Counted from the stretch's first letter, positions 51,503 to 62,568 are shown. The stretch: DNA of 64,000 nt from Pseudenterobacter timonensis (GCF_900021175.1 NZ_FCOP01000012.1:310001-374000), one strand, 5' to 3'. Program-made: numbers and translations. Notes: a model not told the origin generated them from the letters alone.

Positions 51503-52669
51503 ATGCGTCCTTTCACCACGCTTTTTCCCGCCGCGCTGGCCGGTTTTGTCGCCGTACTGGTCGGTTACGCCAGCTCAGCGGCCATCGTCTGGCAGGCGGC
51601 TATTGCAGCAGGCGCTACCCCGGCGCAAAGCGCCGGGTGGATGACTGCCCTGGGGTTGGGAATGGGGATCAGCACCCTCGCCCTGTCGCTCTGGTATAAG
51701 GCTTCGGTACTTACCGCCTGGTCTACGCCCGGTGCGGCGCTGCTGGCAACCAGCCTGCATAACGTCACGCTGGCGGAGACCATCGGGATTTTTATCTTCG
51801 CCAACGCGCTAATCCTCCTCTGCGGGATCACCGGCCTCTTCGCGCGGCTGATGCGGATCATTCCCCCGACGCTGGCGGCGGCGATGCTGGCAGGCGTGCT
51901 GCTGCGCTTCGGCCTGACCGCCTTCAGCCATCTTGAAGATCGGTTTGTCTTGTGCGGGAGTATGCTGCTGGCCTGGATTGTGGCTAAAGCGCTGGCGCCG
52001 CGCTACGCCATTATCGCCACGCTGCTGGCGGGTGTGGTTGTCGCTTGGCTGAAAGGTGACGTTGTCACCTCTGCGCTTAACTTCTCCTTTGCTATGCCGC
52101 AGCCCGTCGCCCCCGTCTTTCATCTCTCCAGCCTTATTAGCATCGGTTTGCCCTTCTTTCTGGTCACCATGACCTCCCAGAACGCTCCCGGGTTTGCCAC
52201 TCTGCAGGCGGCGGGTTACCGGGTGGCGGTTTCGCCGCTTATCGTGGTCACCGGCGGGCTGGCGCTACTGCTTTCGCCTTTCGGCGTCTATTCCATCTGT
52301 ATCGCCGCCATCACTGCCGCTATCTGTCAAAGCCCGGACGCCCATCCCGATCGTAACAAACGCTGGCTCGCCGCAGCCGCAGCCGGGCTGTTCTATCTGC
52401 TGGCTGGGGTTGCGGGCGGTTCGATTGCCGGTCTGCTTACGGCGCTCCCTGCGGGATGGGTGGAGATTCTGGCGGGCCTGGCGCTGCTGGGCACCATCGC
52501 GGGCAGCCTGGCGCAGGCGCTTAGCCAGCCGACTGAGCGGGACGCGGCCATTATCACCTTTCTGGTGACCGCCAGCGGCGTCACGCTGGCGGGTATCGGC
52601 TCCGCCTTCTGGGGACTTATTGCGGGCGGGATTTGTACGGTGGCGTTTTCACGCTTTCGCCGCGCGTAG
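51503..52669 (+). CDS. ydcO: YdcO, BenE-family transporter
   Basis: 388 aa (E. coli 391). BenE/benzoate-transporter family of the APC superfamily, about 12 membrane segments; VLVGYASSAAIVWQAA in helix 1 and MTSQNAPGFATLQAAGY are typical. Substrate unproven; the regulator suggests a sulfur-related or aromatic compound. GGAGAG precedes the ATG at 51503. The last 21 bp overlap the convergent AraC gene. Confidence 0.92.
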   Translation: MRPFTTLFPAALAGFVAVLVGYASSAAIVWQAAIAAGATPAQSAGWMTALGLGMGISTLALSLWYKASVLTAWSTPGAALLATSLHNVTLAETIGIFIFANALILLCGITGLFARLMRIIPPTLAAAMLAGVLLRFGLTAFSHLEDRFVLCGSMLLAWIVAKALAPRYAIIATLLAGVVVAWLKGDVVTSALNFSFAMPQPVAPVFHLSSLISIGLPFFLVTMTSQNAPGFATLQAAGYRVAVSPLIVVTGGLALLLSPFGVYSICIAAITAAICQSPDAHPDRNKRWLAAAAAGLFYLLAGVAGGSIAGLLTALPAGWVEILAGLALLGTIAGSLAQALSQPTERDAAIITFLVTASGVTLAGIGSAFWGLIAGGICTVAFSRFRRA

Positions 52670-53521
52670 CTGCGAGGGGGTAACGCCCCAGGCGGCTTTA
52701 AAGCGGTTGCTGAAGTGGCTGGCCGAGCTGAAGCCGCAGGCCAGCGCGATCTCGGTAAGGGGCGTTCTGCTTCCCTCCACCTGCGCTTTCGCCTGGGCCA
52801 TCCGCTGGCGCATCACATACTGGTGCGGCGCCACCTGCATTGACTGGCGGAACATGCGGGCAAAATGATATTCGCTCAGCGCCGCCTGCCCCGCCAGCTC
52901 TGCCAGCGTCAGGGGCCGGGCGAGGTTGGCGTCGATATACTCCAGCACGTTGCGCAGCACATACGGAGAGAGCCCGCCGGTGACAGCCGGCAGGGTCCAC
53001 TGCACGCTGGCGTAGTGCTGGATCAGGTGGGTTAACAGCAGCGTGCTGGCGGTGCTGAGCGTCAGGTGGTTAGCCTGCTCCTGCCAGTCGCATCCGAGCA
53101 GAAACTGCCGGTAGAGGGCGGTGATCTTCCCGTCACTGGCGAAGGTCTTTTCTGCAAGCTGGATCGCCCGCGGGCTTTTGTCCCAGATTTTCTCCCCGAT
53201 ATCGCGCAGGTGTTCGTCGGTGCAGTAGAGATGAACGAAATGCAGATCGTCACGAATATCCCAGCTCGATTCGCTCTCCTGGGGCATCAGGCAGAAGCGG
53301 TCAGGGCCGCCGCCGTTCTTCCAGCCGAAGGGGGTTTTATGGTAGCTCTCGTAGCCATCCGCCACGTAGAGACTCAGGGTATGGTGGTTGCTTTTCACCG
53401 TTACCCTGTCGTTGTGGTTAAACCAGGCCGCCAGCTGAATACCCGAGCTGAGGGCTACCGTGTCCCGGAGGACGGCATTCTGCAGACGGAGCGTTTCAAA
53501 GGTATCGTAAGCGCGGTTCAT
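52649..53521 (-). CDS. AraC-family regulator
   Basis: 290 aa. Poorly conserved N-terminal effector domain (1-180) and C-terminal AraC HTH pair (LTLAELAGQAALSEYHFARM, LTEIALACGFSSASHFSNRF). Divergent from the EamA transporter gene (173 bp apart), which it probably controls. Not present in this place in E. coli. Start at the ATG 53521; a TTG three codons upstream is less likely. Confidence 0.88.
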   Translation of the reverse strand: MNRAYDTFETLRLQNAVLRDTVALSSGIQLAAWFNHNDRVTVKSNHHTLSLYVADGYESYHKTPFGWKNGGGPDRFCLMPQESESSWDIRDDLHFVHLYCTDEHLRDIGEKIWDKSPRAIQLAEKTFASDGKITALYRQFLLGCDWQEQANHLTLSTASTLLLTHLIQHYASVQWTLPAVTGGLSPYVLRNVLEYIDANLARPLTLAELAGQAALSEYHFARMFRQSMQVAPHQYVMRQRMAQAKAQVEGSRTPLTEIALACGFSSASHFSNRFKAAWGVTPSQLRAAKA

Positions 53522-53694
53522 CTTTATCAATTAACAGGCCAACAGATCCCCAGTCTAGAGGTTGCCCGCGCGTGCGACCAGAGGTGCCGCGTTAAAAAGC
53601 GCAAGAATATGCAAGTGGTGCGCAAGCCTGTGCAGGCGCGCCACCAGCCGGTTATGCACACTCTCCTCTCTGGCGGTAACCTGAGAGAGATAAG

Positions 53695-54591
53695 ATGAAC
53701 GCACTGTTATATGGTCTGGTTGTAGCGATCTGGGGCACCACCTGGATTGCGATTTTTCTTCAGCAAGGGAGCGTGGCGGCCCCTGTCTCCATCTTCTGGC
53801 GCTTCGCCGTGGCCAGCCTGACCATGATTGTCATGCTGGTGGCGCTCAAAAAATTGCGCAGAATAACGCTTCGGGATCACCTCTTCTGCCTGCTGCAGGG
53901 CTGCTGCGTCTTTTGTTTCAATTTCTGGTGCTTTTACACCGCGGCGGCGTGGATTAATACTGGCCTGGAGTCGGTTATTTTCTCCATGGCGGTGCTCTAT
54001 AACGCCATTAACAGCTTCCTTTTTTTCGGGCAGCGCCCTCCCGCCCGTTTCTGGACCGCCGCGCTGCTGGGCCTGCTCGGTATTGTTACCCTATTCTGGG
54101 ACGATCTGCTCCACAGCGGCTGGAGCCCGGAGCTGCTGCTGGGCATTGGCCTGTCGGCGCTGGGCACCTACGGTTTTTCGCTCGGCAATATGATAAGCCT
54201 TCGCCACCAGCGCCGCGGTCTGGAGACAATGACCACCAACGCCTGTGCAATGCTCTACGGCACGCTGGTAATGGGCGCCATCGCTCTGGCGCGCGGCGAC
54301 AGCTTTGTCCCCGAATGGACGGTAAGTTATCTTGGCGCGCTGCTGTATCTGGCGCTCTTCGGCTCAGTCATCGCTTTTGGCGCCTACTTTACGCTGGTGG
54401 GGCGGATCGGCCCCGGCAAAGCCGCCTACAGCACCCTGCTCTTTCCGCTGGTGGCGCTCTCCATCTCGACGGTTTATGAGGGGTACGTCTGGCAGATGAA
54501 CGGCGTGCTGGGACTGCTGCTGATCCTGACCGGGAATCTGGTGATGTTTGCTAAGCCGGAAACCTGGTTCAGCAGGTTGAAAACGGCCTGA
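53695..54591 (+). CDS. EamA/DMT-family exporter
   Basis: 298 aa, ten membrane segments in two EamA repeats (ALLYGLVVAIWGTTWIAIF at the start; FTLVGRIGPGKAAYSTLLFP near helix 9). Probably an amino-acid or metabolite exporter paired with the divergent AraC regulator. GAGAGATAAG precedes the ATG. A hairpin follows the stop. Confidence 0.87.
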   Translation: MNALLYGLVVAIWGTTWIAIFLQQGSVAAPVSIFWRFAVASLTMIVMLVALKKLRRITLRDHLFCLLQGCCVFCFNFWCFYTAAAWINTGLESVIFSMAVLYNAINSFLFFGQRPPARFWTAALLGLLGIVTLFWDDLLHSGWSPELLLGIGLSALGTYGFSLGNMISLRHQRRGLETMTTNACAMLYGTLVMGAIALARGDSFVPEWTVSYLGALLYLALFGSVIAFGAYFTLVGRIGPGKAAYSTLLFPLVALSISTVYEGYVWQMNGVLGLLLILTGNLVMFAKPETWFSRLKTA

Positions 54592-54616
54592 AAAATGGCC
54601 TGCCGGGTGGCAGGCC
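54591..54616 (-). terminator. Terminator between the EamA gene and ydcL
   Basis: GGCCTGCC-GGGT-GGCAGGCC, an 8-bp GC stem, with five T residues on the minus side; placed to end ydcL and probably also read by the convergent gene. Confidence 0.8.
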
Positions 54617-54623
54617 AGAACGG

Positions 54624-55295
54624 TTATTTAGTGCCTTTCACGTCGAACATGGCGGTATCGGTCGCCATGTCGTCAATCACTTGCTTGAGCGTCGCAAGCG
54701 TCATCGGCGTCGACTCGTTGCTCAGATCTTTGCCTTCGCCCATGCGCACCACTTTCACTACCGGCTTGTTGGTGGCTGCGTCAATCAGCTCCCCTTCAAA
54801 GAAGAGATGGGTATCCATGGTGCGATGGCCGGTCGCCATCTCGGTTCCGGCCACGACAAGCGCGACAGGCACCACTTCATAGAACTGAAGACCCTCTTTC
54901 TTCGCGCTTACGCCGGTTATCGCTCCGCGGAAAATCAGGCTACGCGGCCCGGCCGTTTTGACCAGCGGCTTATGCTGGGCAACGGCGGTCTTGATCTTCT
55001 CGTTGGTATAGCTGCGCAGCTCATCAAGCGTACGCTGCCCAATCTTCGTAGAAGCCTTAGGCACCGGATAGTAGGTAATATCGTGATAAACGATATTGTC
55101 GTAATGCGCCGGATTGTAAGAGGGATCGACCCAACGCAGCGTCGGTTTCCCGGTTGCGGAGGTGGTTTGTTGAAGGTTCGAATAATCTTTTAAAAATCCA
55201 GAATATTGATCGGGTTCGGCCACCTTAGAGGCACATCCCGTTAATGCCAACAGACCAGAAAGCACTGCAACTTTAAATAAAGTGTGAGTACGCAT
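54624..55295 (-). CDS. ydcL: YdcL, DUF3313 lipoprotein
   Basis: 223 aa (E. coli 222). Lipoprotein signal with LSGLLALTGC (Cys21) and a DUF3313 domain (YSGFLKDYSNLQQT, RWVDPSYNPAHYDNIVYHDI). Envelope protein of unknown role. E. coli order ydcO-ydcL-tehB is kept apart from the inserted AraC/EamA pair. Confidence 0.9.
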   Translation of the reverse strand: MRTHTLFKVAVLSGLLALTGCASKVAEPDQYSGFLKDYSNLQQTTSATGKPTLRWVDPSYNPAHYDNIVYHDITYYPVPKASTKIGQRTLDELRSYTNEKIKTAVAQHKPLVKTAGPRSLIFRGAITGVSAKKEGLQFYEVVPVALVVAGTEMATGHRTMDTHLFFEGELIDAATNKPVVKVVRMGEGKDLSNESTPMTLATLKQVIDDMATDTAMFDVKGTK

Positions 55296-55435
55296 GATGA
55301 AATTCCGTGTTATTCAGATATGCAGCCGAGGTTATAGCAAAAAATAACGTTCGGCGTCGTGATAAAAAATGATGTTAACCGCACATTTTGCAAAAAAGCG
55401 CGCGCGGTTCAGCAATGAACCACGCGTACTCACGG

Positions 55436-56029
55436 TCAGGGTTTACGCGCCAGCATAGTGGCAAAACGCAGCTTGATCCGGTTGCCGTTAGCGTCGGTGC
55501 GGTGCAGCTCCCCTGGCTCTTCGTTATATTTCACCAACTCCCAGCCCTGGTAATATCCGCTCAGCTCTCCCGTTTTGAAGGCGAAAGGAAAGCCTACCGT
55601 GCAGGGATAATCATCGGTATCCATCGCCGCAACTATCAGATTATAGCCACCCGCCCGGGTGCAGCGCTGCATATTGGCAATCAGCCCGGGGATGGTTTCC
55701 GGCTGAAGGAACATCATCACCACCGTGGAGAGGATAAAATCATATTCGCCCTCAAAAGAGAGGCTGTTGAGATCCTGAACAGCGGTGTGCAATCCGGTCA
55801 GCCCTTCTGCGGTCCGGATGCGCTCAATCGTATCGATGCTCATGGGATTTTTATCCCAGGCGGTGACATCATAGCCGTTTGCCGCCAGGTAAAGGCTGTT
55901 GCGGCCATTGCCGCAGCCGAGATCCAGCGTTTTGCCAGGCTTAACAATCCCCGCGCTATACAGCACTTCAGAATGGGTACGGGTCAGGCCATATTTATCG
56001 GTAAAGTAATTTTCATCGAAACGGGTCAT
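55436..56029 (-). CDS. tehB: TehB, tellurite methyltransferase
   Basis: 197 aa. Class I methyltransferase with [15 protein letters not shown] (35-49) and [15 protein letters not shown]. Methylates tellurite, selenite or selenate to volatile forms using SAM. Overlaps the tehA stop by ATGA, so it is coupled to it. Confidence 0.94.
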   Translation of the reverse strand: MTRFDENYFTDKYGLTRTHSEVLYSAGIVKPGKTLDLGCGNGRNSLYLAANGYDVTAWDKNPMSIDTIERIRTAEGLTGLHTAVQDLNSLSFEGEYDFILSTVVMMFLQPETIPGLIANMQRCTRAGGYNLIVAAMDTDDYPCTVGFPFAFKTGELSGYYQGWELVKYNEEPGELHRTDANGNRIKLRFATMLARKP

Positions 56030-57030
56030 TCTTTTTCCTCATCGTGAAGAAGAGTTGAGCGCGGTGAACGCACCAGCAGTTTACCCTGCATCAGCAGAAT
56101 AAGCGTGCGAACCAGCAACAGCGCAATAATAGCGTTGGTAAAAATAAAGAGCGGGATCGCCAGGACGTGGAAGAACCCTGACGGGCTGGCGTGGCCCAGA
56201 TGGAGCGCGGTGGTTGCCAGCGCCGACACCCCAAACGAGAAGCTCCAGAAGGAGGCGTTAAAAGGCCGGGAGAGATACCACGGCATCAGGCGCAGCATAA
56301 ACAGCAGCTGCAACAGGCCATAGCCAAAGAGCATTTTTGCGAAGGTATCCGGCTCGCCACCGTTAACGCTGAGCCAGGCGCTGCACGCCACCAGGGCGGG
56401 GGCAAGCTGAATGCCCAGCGAAGTGCGAAGCGCGACGGGCAGTTCCCCTGCGCTGCGCAGCCGGTGCAGGATCGTCGGCTCCAGGCTCAGCCAGGAAAAA
56501 ACCCCCGCCCCCAGGAAAACCTTCCCTGCATCGTGAAAGCCCAGCGCGCCACAGGCCATGGCGCTGATGAAATTGTTCGCCACCGTCGGAAGGTAAAGAC
56601 CCGGCGTGGTCGCCTCCGGCGGATGAGCGCCGCGCCACAGCCCGCCACTCTGCCAGGCGGCATAGGCGAGCTGCATCGCTACTCCCACAGCGAATAAGAG
56701 CAGCGAAAGCGGACGATACCAGGGAACAACGGCTATCGAAACCAGCAGCGTGGTGGCTGGAAAGAGACTGACAAAGCTGCTCATCACCGGATGGCGCATC
56801 TCCGCCAGCACGCTACGCGGGAAGCGGACGGCGCGTGTAAGAAAGGCCAGAGTGAGCAGCAGCCAGACGCCCACCGCGAGGGCGACAAGCCCGTCGCCAG
56901 GCCAGCGGGAGACAGGCCAGATTGTCGCGGCGTAGCGCCAGGCGAACCCCATGCCGATCATCCCCAGCACCATGCCAAAATAGCCGGATGGCAGATTAAG
57001 TACCTGCCGTTCAGTGTAATTCTTACGCAT
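56026..57030 (-). CDS. tehA: TehA, SLAC1-type anion channel
   Basis: 334 aa (E. coli 330). Ten membrane segments of the TDT/SLAC1 fold; [20 protein letters not shown] and [17 protein letters not shown] are family regions. Homotrimeric anion channel in the inner membrane, linked to tellurite resistance when overexpressed with TehB. Divergent from ydcK with 121 bp between. Confidence 0.94.
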   Translation of the reverse strand: MRKNYTERQVLNLPSGYFGMVLGMIGMGFAWRYAATIWPVSRWPGDGLVALAVGVWLLLTLAFLTRAVRFPRSVLAEMRHPVMSSFVSLFPATTLLVSIAVVPWYRPLSLLLFAVGVAMQLAYAAWQSGGLWRGAHPPEATTPGLYLPTVANNFISAMACGALGFHDAGKVFLGAGVFSWLSLEPTILHRLRSAGELPVALRTSLGIQLAPALVACSAWLSVNGGEPDTFAKMLFGYGLLQLLFMLRLMPWYLSRPFNASFWSFSFGVSALATTALHLGHASPSGFFHVLAIPLFIFTNAIIALLLVRTLILLMQGKLLVRSPRSTLLHDEEKE

Positions 57031-57151
57031 AAATTTGAAATTATAAAATATATTTTAAATACTAGTTTAAGGGGTTTCCGCAGCGGTTGCCAGTACTTCG
57101 AAAGGCGTAAAGTTTGCTACGTTTAGTTAAACCCACAGCGGAAAAAGAACG

Positions 57152-58132
57152 ATGAAAAAATACCGGCTTAGCGACGAAACGCGCCTCTGGCATGGAGAGT
57201 ATAACGGGGAAAAGTTTGGGGTGACCCTGCGCCAGCTTATCGCCCTGCGCGATTTTAGCGATGTCCCGTCCGGCGCCCGGGGCGGCTGGGTGGAGGATGA
57301 AACGGCACTCTCCCAGGAGGGGTTATGCTGGATCTACGACGAAAACAGCGTGGTTTTTGCCGGCGCGATCGTCCGGGATAATGCCCGCCTGACGCAGCCC
57401 TGTGTGGTAAGCCACGACGCCTCCATAAGCGGCAACGCGTGGCTCGACGCCGCGCAGGTGAGTCACCATGCACAGATAAGTGACAACGTCACTGTTCAGC
57501 ATTCGATGGTGCGCGGCGAGTGCCGCATTTTTGGCAATGCCCGCATCCTGCACAACAGTACGGTGATTGCCGCGCAGGGCATGACTCCTGACGCGAAAAC
57601 GCTGCTGCAAATCTATGACAACGCCACCGTAATGCACTCCCGGGTGGTGCATCAGGCGCAGATTTACGGTAACGCCATGGTCAGCCACGCCTTTATCGAA
57701 CACCGGGCCGAAATTTTCGATAACGCCCTGCTGGAAGGCAACGAGGTTAACGACGTCTGGGTCTGCGACTGCGCCCGGGTATACGGCGACGCCCGCCTGC
57801 TGGCAGGGATGGAAGAAGATGCTATTCCCACCCTGCGCTATGGCTCGCAGGTCTCAGGCCGCGCGGTGATTGAGGGGAACTGTGTGCTCAGGCAACATGT
57901 GCGGGTCGGCGGTGAGGCGCGGCTCTCCGGCGGACCCATCATGCTTGACGATGGCGTGGTGATAGAGGGACGCGCCCGCATCAGCGGCAATGTGCTGATC
58001 GAGCATCAGGTGGAAATTACCGACGACGCGGTTATTGAAGCCCTGGAGAAGGAGAGCATCCACCTTCGGGGGGCGAAGGTGGTCAACGGCGAGACGCGTA
58101 TCACCCGCACGCCGCTGCTGGGGGCGCTATAG
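57152..58132 (+). CDS. ydcK: YdcK, left-handed beta-helix protein
   Basis: 326 aa, same length as E. coli YdcK. Residues about 60-310 are hexapeptide-like repeats (e.g. [20 protein letters not shown]) as in acetyltransferase beta helices, but no catalytic His pattern of known enzymes is clear. Function unknown. The last six bases overlap the convergent rimL stop. E. coli neighbours tehA and rimL are kept. Confidence 0.9.
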   Translation: MKKYRLSDETRLWHGEYNGEKFGVTLRQLIALRDFSDVPSGARGGWVEDETALSQEGLCWIYDENSVVFAGAIVRDNARLTQPCVVSHDASISGNAWLDAAQVSHHAQISDNVTVQHSMVRGECRIFGNARILHNSTVIAAQGMTPDAKTLLQIYDNATVMHSRVVHQAQIYGNAMVSHAFIEHRAEIFDNALLEGNEVNDVWVCDCARVYGDARLLAGMEEDAIPTLRYGSQVSGRAVIEGNCVLRQHVRVGGEARLSGGPIMLDDGVVIEGRARISGNVLIEHQVEITDDAVIEALEKESIHLRGAKVVNGETRITRTPLLGAL

Positions 58133-58675
58133 CCGGACGATCTTCGCCCAGGTGTTGACGTCGTGAAACTCCCCGTGGAGGTACTCCGCCTCTTTGAGGC
58201 ACCCCTCGAGGGTAAAGCCGTTACGTTGCGCCACCCGGTTGCTTTGCAGATTGGCCACCCGCGCCTTGATCACAAAACGGCGCACCTCGCCCCGCTCCGC
58301 GTAGTAGCGCATAAAGGCCTGCAGCGACTGCGACAGCAGCCCCTGCCCCTGGCAGCCCTTATCGATCCAGTAGCCGATATAGCCCGTTTTATTGACGGGC
58401 TCGATGGCGTTAAACGAGAGTACGCCCCTCAGCGCCTCGTCCTGAAAAATCAGGAACATTTTGGCGTAGCCGCGCGCGTGCAGCATCTGGTTACTCTGCA
58501 CGTTGCGCCGGGTATCCTCTTCGCTGCCAATATGCTGCGCCCAGTCAAAGGCGCTTTGCAGCCAACTGCTGTTTTTCACGACCAGCGCGTGCAGGTCGGC
58601 GGTGTAACGGTCGTCGACGGCGCGCAGTTCGATGCGGTCGTTGACGGGGATGATCTCAGATTCGGTCGTAGCCAT
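58127..58675 (-). CDS. rimL: RimL, ribosomal protein L12 serine acetyltransferase
   Basis: 182 aa (E. coli 179). GNAT fold; [20 protein letters not shown] is the acetyl-CoA loop and [20 protein letters not shown] the C-terminal signature. Acetylates the N-terminal Ser of L12 to give L7. The first ten residues are more variable than the rest. Same order as E. coli (ydcK on the other strand). Confidence 0.93.
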   Translation of the reverse strand: MATTESEIIPVNDRIELRAVDDRYTADLHALVVKNSSWLQSAFDWAQHIGSEEDTRRNVQSNQMLHARGYAKMFLIFQDEALRGVLSFNAIEPVNKTGYIGYWIDKGCQGQGLLSQSLQAFMRYYAERGEVRRFVIKARVANLQSNRVAQRNGFTLEGCLKEAEYLHGEFHDVNTWAKIVRL

Positions 58676-58720
58676 AACCCCTCCCGGTAGCTTCCCCCCT
58701 GCGGGGAGAAGCGGTACAGA

Positions 58721-60376
58721 TTAACGCATGATCCTGTCGTCGACGTAATTACGTTTGTCCGGCGCAGGCGGGAAATATTGATAGAGCCATGTTTCACTGA
58801 TCGCCTCGCCCTGACAGCGCAGAAAGAGCCGCATCTCCACCGGGTCGGTGGCGTCAGAGGTGGGATACCAGTCAAACAGGATCCTGTAGCCGTCGAACGG
58901 CTCCACGTACAGAATCTCCACCTGTCTCGCTTCGCCGCTGGAGAGTGTAATGACCGGCTCGATCCCTTTCGGCGCGGCCGCCTTCAGATCGCCGCCGACA
59001 AAATCAATGGCGAAGCGGCGCGCCCAGACTGTCGGGTAGTGTTCGCCCGGCGCCCAGCCTTCCGGAAAACCGCCCATACCGGTGCGGGTGGCGTAAACAT
59101 TGGCCAGCGGGGAACGTACCGGCGGCTTCGCGCTCCAGTAAAGCCGATAGTTAAAGGAGAGCGAATCCCCCGCCTTCACCGGTTTTTCCGGCTGCCAGAA
59201 GCAGACCACGTTATCGAGCGTTTCGCCCGTGGTGGGAATCTCCATCAGCGAGACGGTGCCCGCCCCCCAGGCGTTACGCGGCTCGACCCACAGGCTCGGG
59301 CGCTTGTTGTACCAGCCCATCACATCCTGATAGTGAGAAAAGTCGCGGTCGAGCTGCAGCAGACCAAAACCTTTCGGGTTTTTATCCGTAAAGGCGTTGA
59401 ACTGCAGTTTCTGCGGATTATTGAGCGGACGGCAGATCCACTCCCCGTTACCACGCCACATGGCCAGACGGTCGGAGTCGTGGATCTGCGGGTGAATGGT
59501 GTCGCACATCCGGCGTTCGTTATTGCCGCAGCTGAACATGCTGGTCATCGGCGCGATGCCGAGCTGTTTGATATCCCTGCGCGCGTAGAGGTGGTTATCC
59601 ACTTCCATCACCACCTGATTTTTTTCACAGTGGATGATGAATTTATAGGCGCCGGTGATGCTCGGGCTGTCGAGCAGGGTATAGACGGTAAAGGTGGTGT
59701 CGCCAGGCTTCACCGTCTCAAACCAGAAGGCGGAAAAGTCAGGAAACTCTTCCGGCGTATCGGTAAAGGTATCGACCGCCAGACCACGGGCGGAAAGGCC
59801 ATACTGGTAAGTATCATCCACCGCGCGGAAGTAGCTCGCCCCGAGGAAGGAGACCACATCCCGGCGCGCCAGTTCTGGCGCCTTAAAGGCGCGGAAACCG
59901 GCAAAGCCTAAATCGCTCAACCCCTCCAGCTGACGGGTATCGACCCCCGTCCCTTCGTAGCTGAAAAGCTCCGGACGGAAATGGATTTCCCGCGCCTGCT
60001 CGGTGGCCGGATCGAGAGAGAACATTCGCACGCGACGGCGAAAGCCCATCCCCATATGGAAGAACTGCACGTCAAGCTGCCGCCCTTCGACATTATTCCA
60101 TAAAGACTGGCTGGCGTCGTAACGGATGGCGTTATAGGCCTGCGGCGTCATGGTCGCCAGCGTATCGGGCAACGGACGCGGCGCGCCGCCCCAGGGCTGC
60201 TGCGCCAGGTCATGCGCCATGGACTGCAGCACGGAGAAGTCAAAACGACGGCTCTGACCGTCGGCGATATCCGATTCGGCGGCAAAGGCCGCGCGGGAAA
60301 AGAGCGTCGAAAATCCGGCGGTGCCGCCCAGCGCAGCGACAGCCAGTGAGCCCTGTAAAAAACGTCTGCGGTTCAT
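58721..60376 (-). CDS. opgD: OpgD (MdoD), glucans biosynthesis protein D
   Basis: 551 aa, exactly the E. coli length when started at 60376. A Tat signal peptide ([10 protein letters not shown], cleavage near residue 32 after AFA) and the OpgG/OpgD beta-sandwich fold follow. It acts in the periplasm on linear osmoregulated periplasmic glucans to set their length; E. coli work reports beta-1,2-glucanase activity. AAGGA precedes the ATG. An in-frame extension to 60448 would spoil the Tat signal. Confidence 0.95.
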   Translation of the reverse strand: MNRRRFLQGSLAVAALGGTAGFSTLFSRAAFAAESDIADGQSRRFDFSVLQSMAHDLAQQPWGGAPRPLPDTLATMTPQAYNAIRYDASQSLWNNVEGRQLDVQFFHMGMGFRRRVRMFSLDPATEQAREIHFRPELFSYEGTGVDTRQLEGLSDLGFAGFRAFKAPELARRDVVSFLGASYFRAVDDTYQYGLSARGLAVDTFTDTPEEFPDFSAFWFETVKPGDTTFTVYTLLDSPSITGAYKFIIHCEKNQVVMEVDNHLYARRDIKQLGIAPMTSMFSCGNNERRMCDTIHPQIHDSDRLAMWRGNGEWICRPLNNPQKLQFNAFTDKNPKGFGLLQLDRDFSHYQDVMGWYNKRPSLWVEPRNAWGAGTVSLMEIPTTGETLDNVVCFWQPEKPVKAGDSLSFNYRLYWSAKPPVRSPLANVYATRTGMGGFPEGWAPGEHYPTVWARRFAIDFVGGDLKAAAPKGIEPVITLSSGEARQVEILYVEPFDGYRILFDWYPTSDATDPVEMRLFLRCQGEAISETWLYQYFPPAPDKRNYVDDRIMR

Positions 60377-60560
60377 GCCAAAAACCGTCCTTATGGTCGT
60401 GTGAATGAGTTTCGCGGCCAGCGAGAGGAGCGGCACGAAAGAACGCACAGCCTAAACAAAAACGGTTAAAAATCCAATTGTTGACCGGAGATAATCTGAG
60501 CAAAGCGAGAAATATTTTCTGTCGACCGGACTGGCCTGAAAGCGGGGTAAAGTTATGTAT

Positions 60561-60588
60561 AAAAATCCGGGCAGAGGCGCCTGCCCGG
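60561..60588 (-). terminator. Terminator of the aminotransferase-binding protein operon
   Basis: CCGGGCAG-AGGCGC-CTGCCCGG is an 8-bp perfect stem, followed on the minus strand by five T residues, seven bases beyond the stop at 60595. Confidence 0.9.
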
Positions 60589-60594
60589 GGTGAT

Positions 60595-61365
60595 TTATTT
60601 CACGCGGACGTCGATGCCCGGGAAATATTTTGCAGCGAGTTTATCGATGGTGCCGTCGGCGCGCACTTTCTCAATCGCCGCGTCAAGCTGTTTACGGGTA
60701 GCCTCATCCCCCTTACGCAAGCCAAAGCCGATGCCGCTGCCCAGAATGGTGTCGTCAGAGACCGGCTTGCCGATAAAAGCAAACCCCTTACCCTGTGGCT
60801 TGCTGAGAAAGCCCGCCTGCCCGGCGGCGGACATCACCAGCGAGGCGTCGATACGCCCGTTGAGCAGATCGCCCCACGCCATGTTCTGATCTTTATAAGA
60901 GACGACGGTAACGCCCTGCTTCTCCCAGTGCTCTTTTGCGTAGGTCTCCTGGATGGAGCCCTGCAGCACGCCGATGGTTTTTCCTTTCAGCCCCTCAGGG
61001 GTCGCTTCCATGCCGCTGCCCGCCTTCCCCACCAACTGTGAGGGAATACGGTAGATCGGCTGGGTAAAATCGATGCTCTGGCGACGCTGGTCGGTGATAT
61101 TCATCGCTGAATTGATGGCGTCGAACTTCTTCGCCATCAGCCCCGGGATCAGGGCATCAAACGAGGTTTCCACCCAGCTGCACTTCAGGGCCGCGGCCTG
61201 GCAGATCGCCTTGCCGAGATCGATATCAAATCCTTCCAGCTCGCCTGCGGCGTTGCGGCTTTCAAACGGGGGATATTCCGCTTCCACGCCGTAGCGCAGC
61301 TCGGTGGCGGCAAAAGTGGAGAAAGAACACAGCAGTCCCATGCCGATTAACGCGTTAATTTTCAT
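60595..61365 (-). CDS. Periplasmic basic amino-acid binding protein (ArgT/HisJ-like)
   Basis: 256 aa. Signal peptide (1-19, LLCSFSTFA) and a type 2 solute-binding fold: LRYGVEAEYPPFES, GFDIDLGKAICQA, AINSAMNITDQRRQSIDFT. Looks like a lysine/arginine/ornithine-type binding protein. No permease or ATPase genes are next to it; it is 10 bp downstream of an aminotransferase gene and shares its operon. It may feed a general histidine/lysine permease encoded elsewhere. Confidence 0.88.
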   Translation of the reverse strand: MKINALIGMGLLCSFSTFAATELRYGVEAEYPPFESRNAAGELEGFDIDLGKAICQAAALKCSWVETSFDALIPGLMAKKFDAINSAMNITDQRRQSIDFTQPIYRIPSQLVGKAGSGMEATPEGLKGKTIGVLQGSIQETYAKEHWEKQGVTVVSYKDQNMAWGDLLNGRIDASLVMSAAGQAGFLSKPQGKGFAFIGKPVSDDTILGSGIGFGLRKGDEATRKQLDAAIEKVRADGTIDKLAAKYFPGIDVRVK

Positions 61366-61375
61366 CGGAGGCTCC

Positions 61376-62545
61376 TTAGCGGGGTTTTACCTGGCACAGG
61401 GCGTGCGCGCCTGCCCGTAATGTCGCCTCATCTTTGGCAAAAGAGAGACGAATCAGTTTATTGTCAGTTCCGTCGGTATAAAAGGCCGACAGCGGAATGG
61501 TGGCCACTCCATACTCGACGATCAGCCGCTGCACCAGCGCGCTGTCGCTCTCCTCGCTGAAGTGGCTGTAGTCCGCCAGCAGGAAGAACGACCCCGCCGA
61601 GGGGAGCAGCCGGAACGGGGAGTCAACAAGCAGGCTCTGCAGCAGGTCGCGCTTGCGCTGGTAAAACGCGGCGAGCGACAGCCAGCTCTGCGGATCGGCC
61701 ATCTGTTCGGCAAACGCGTACTGCATCGGCGTATCGGCAGAGAACATCAAAAATTGATGCACCTTGCAGATCTCCTCCATCAGCTCCGCCGGGGCGACGC
61801 AGTAACCCACGCGCCAGCCGGTGACGTGATAGGTTTTGCCAAAGGAGGAGACGATGACGCTGCGTTCCGCCAGCTGTGGATGGGTGGCCATACCGTGATG
61901 CGCCGCGCCGTCAAAGACCACATGCTCGTAGACTTCATCCGAGAGGATAAGGATATCGGTCTGGCGGGTGATCGCCGCCAGCTCGGCCAGATCGTGCGCC
62001 GACAGCACCTGGCCGCTGGGATTGTGGGGCGTATTGATGATAATCATCCGGGTGCGCGGATTCACCGCTGCCCGCACCTCCTCCCAGTTAACGGTAAATT
62101 CGGGCGCATTCAGCTTAATGGCGACCGGTTTCGCCCCCTGCAGGCGGACCACCGGGGCATAGCTGTCAAAAGAAGGCTCAAAATAGATCACCTCATCCCC
62201 CGGATGAACCAGCCCGCTGATGGCCGCGTAGAGCCCTTCGCTGGCGCTGGCGGTGACCAGCACCTCCCGGTCGGCGTCGTAGCGAGTACCATAGAGGGTG
62301 GCGATTTTATCGGCGATGCGCGTTTTAAGCGCCTGCAGGCCAGTCATCGGCGCGTACTGATTATGCCCCGCCGTCATCGCGCGGGTGACGCCTGCCACCA
62401 GCCCGGGATCGCAGGCGAAATTGGGCGCGCCCTGAGAAAGATTGATAGCGTTATGGCGAGCGGAAAGTTCTCCGATGACGGTAAAAATGGTGGTACCGAC
62501 GTCGGGAAGTTTGGAGCGGGTTTGCACCGGTGTACGCAGGGTCAT
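61376..62545 (-). CDS. YbdL-like PLP aminotransferase (methionine/aromatic type)
   Basis: 389 aa (E. coli YbdL 386). Fold type I aminotransferase: NLSQGAPNFACDP, NTPHNPSGQVL, DEVYEHVVFDG and SSFGKTYHVTGWRVGY with the PLP Lys. The family transaminates methionine, also His and Phe. Start ATG at 62545 has AAGGA six bases upstream; several in-frame ATGs further up (to 62632) lie over the promoter. First gene of a two-gene operon, divergent from a LysR gene that likely controls it. Confidence 0.9.
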   Translation of the reverse strand: MTLRTPVQTRSKLPDVGTTIFTVIGELSARHNAINLSQGAPNFACDPGLVAGVTRAMTAGHNQYAPMTGLQALKTRIADKIATLYGTRYDADREVLVTASASEGLYAAISGLVHPGDEVIYFEPSFDSYAPVVRLQGAKPVAIKLNAPEFTVNWEEVRAAVNPRTRMIIINTPHNPSGQVLSAHDLAELAAITRQTDILILSDEVYEHVVFDGAAHHGMATHPQLAERSVIVSSFGKTYHVTGWRVGYCVAPAELMEEICKVHQFLMFSADTPMQYAFAEQMADPQSWLSLAAFYQRKRDLLQSLLVDSPFRLLPSAGSFFLLADYSHFSEESDSALVQRLIVEYGVATIPLSAFYTDGTDNKLIRLSFAKDEATLRAGAHALCQVKPR

Positions 62546-62568
62546 CATCGTTCCTTCTGGCGTTGTCA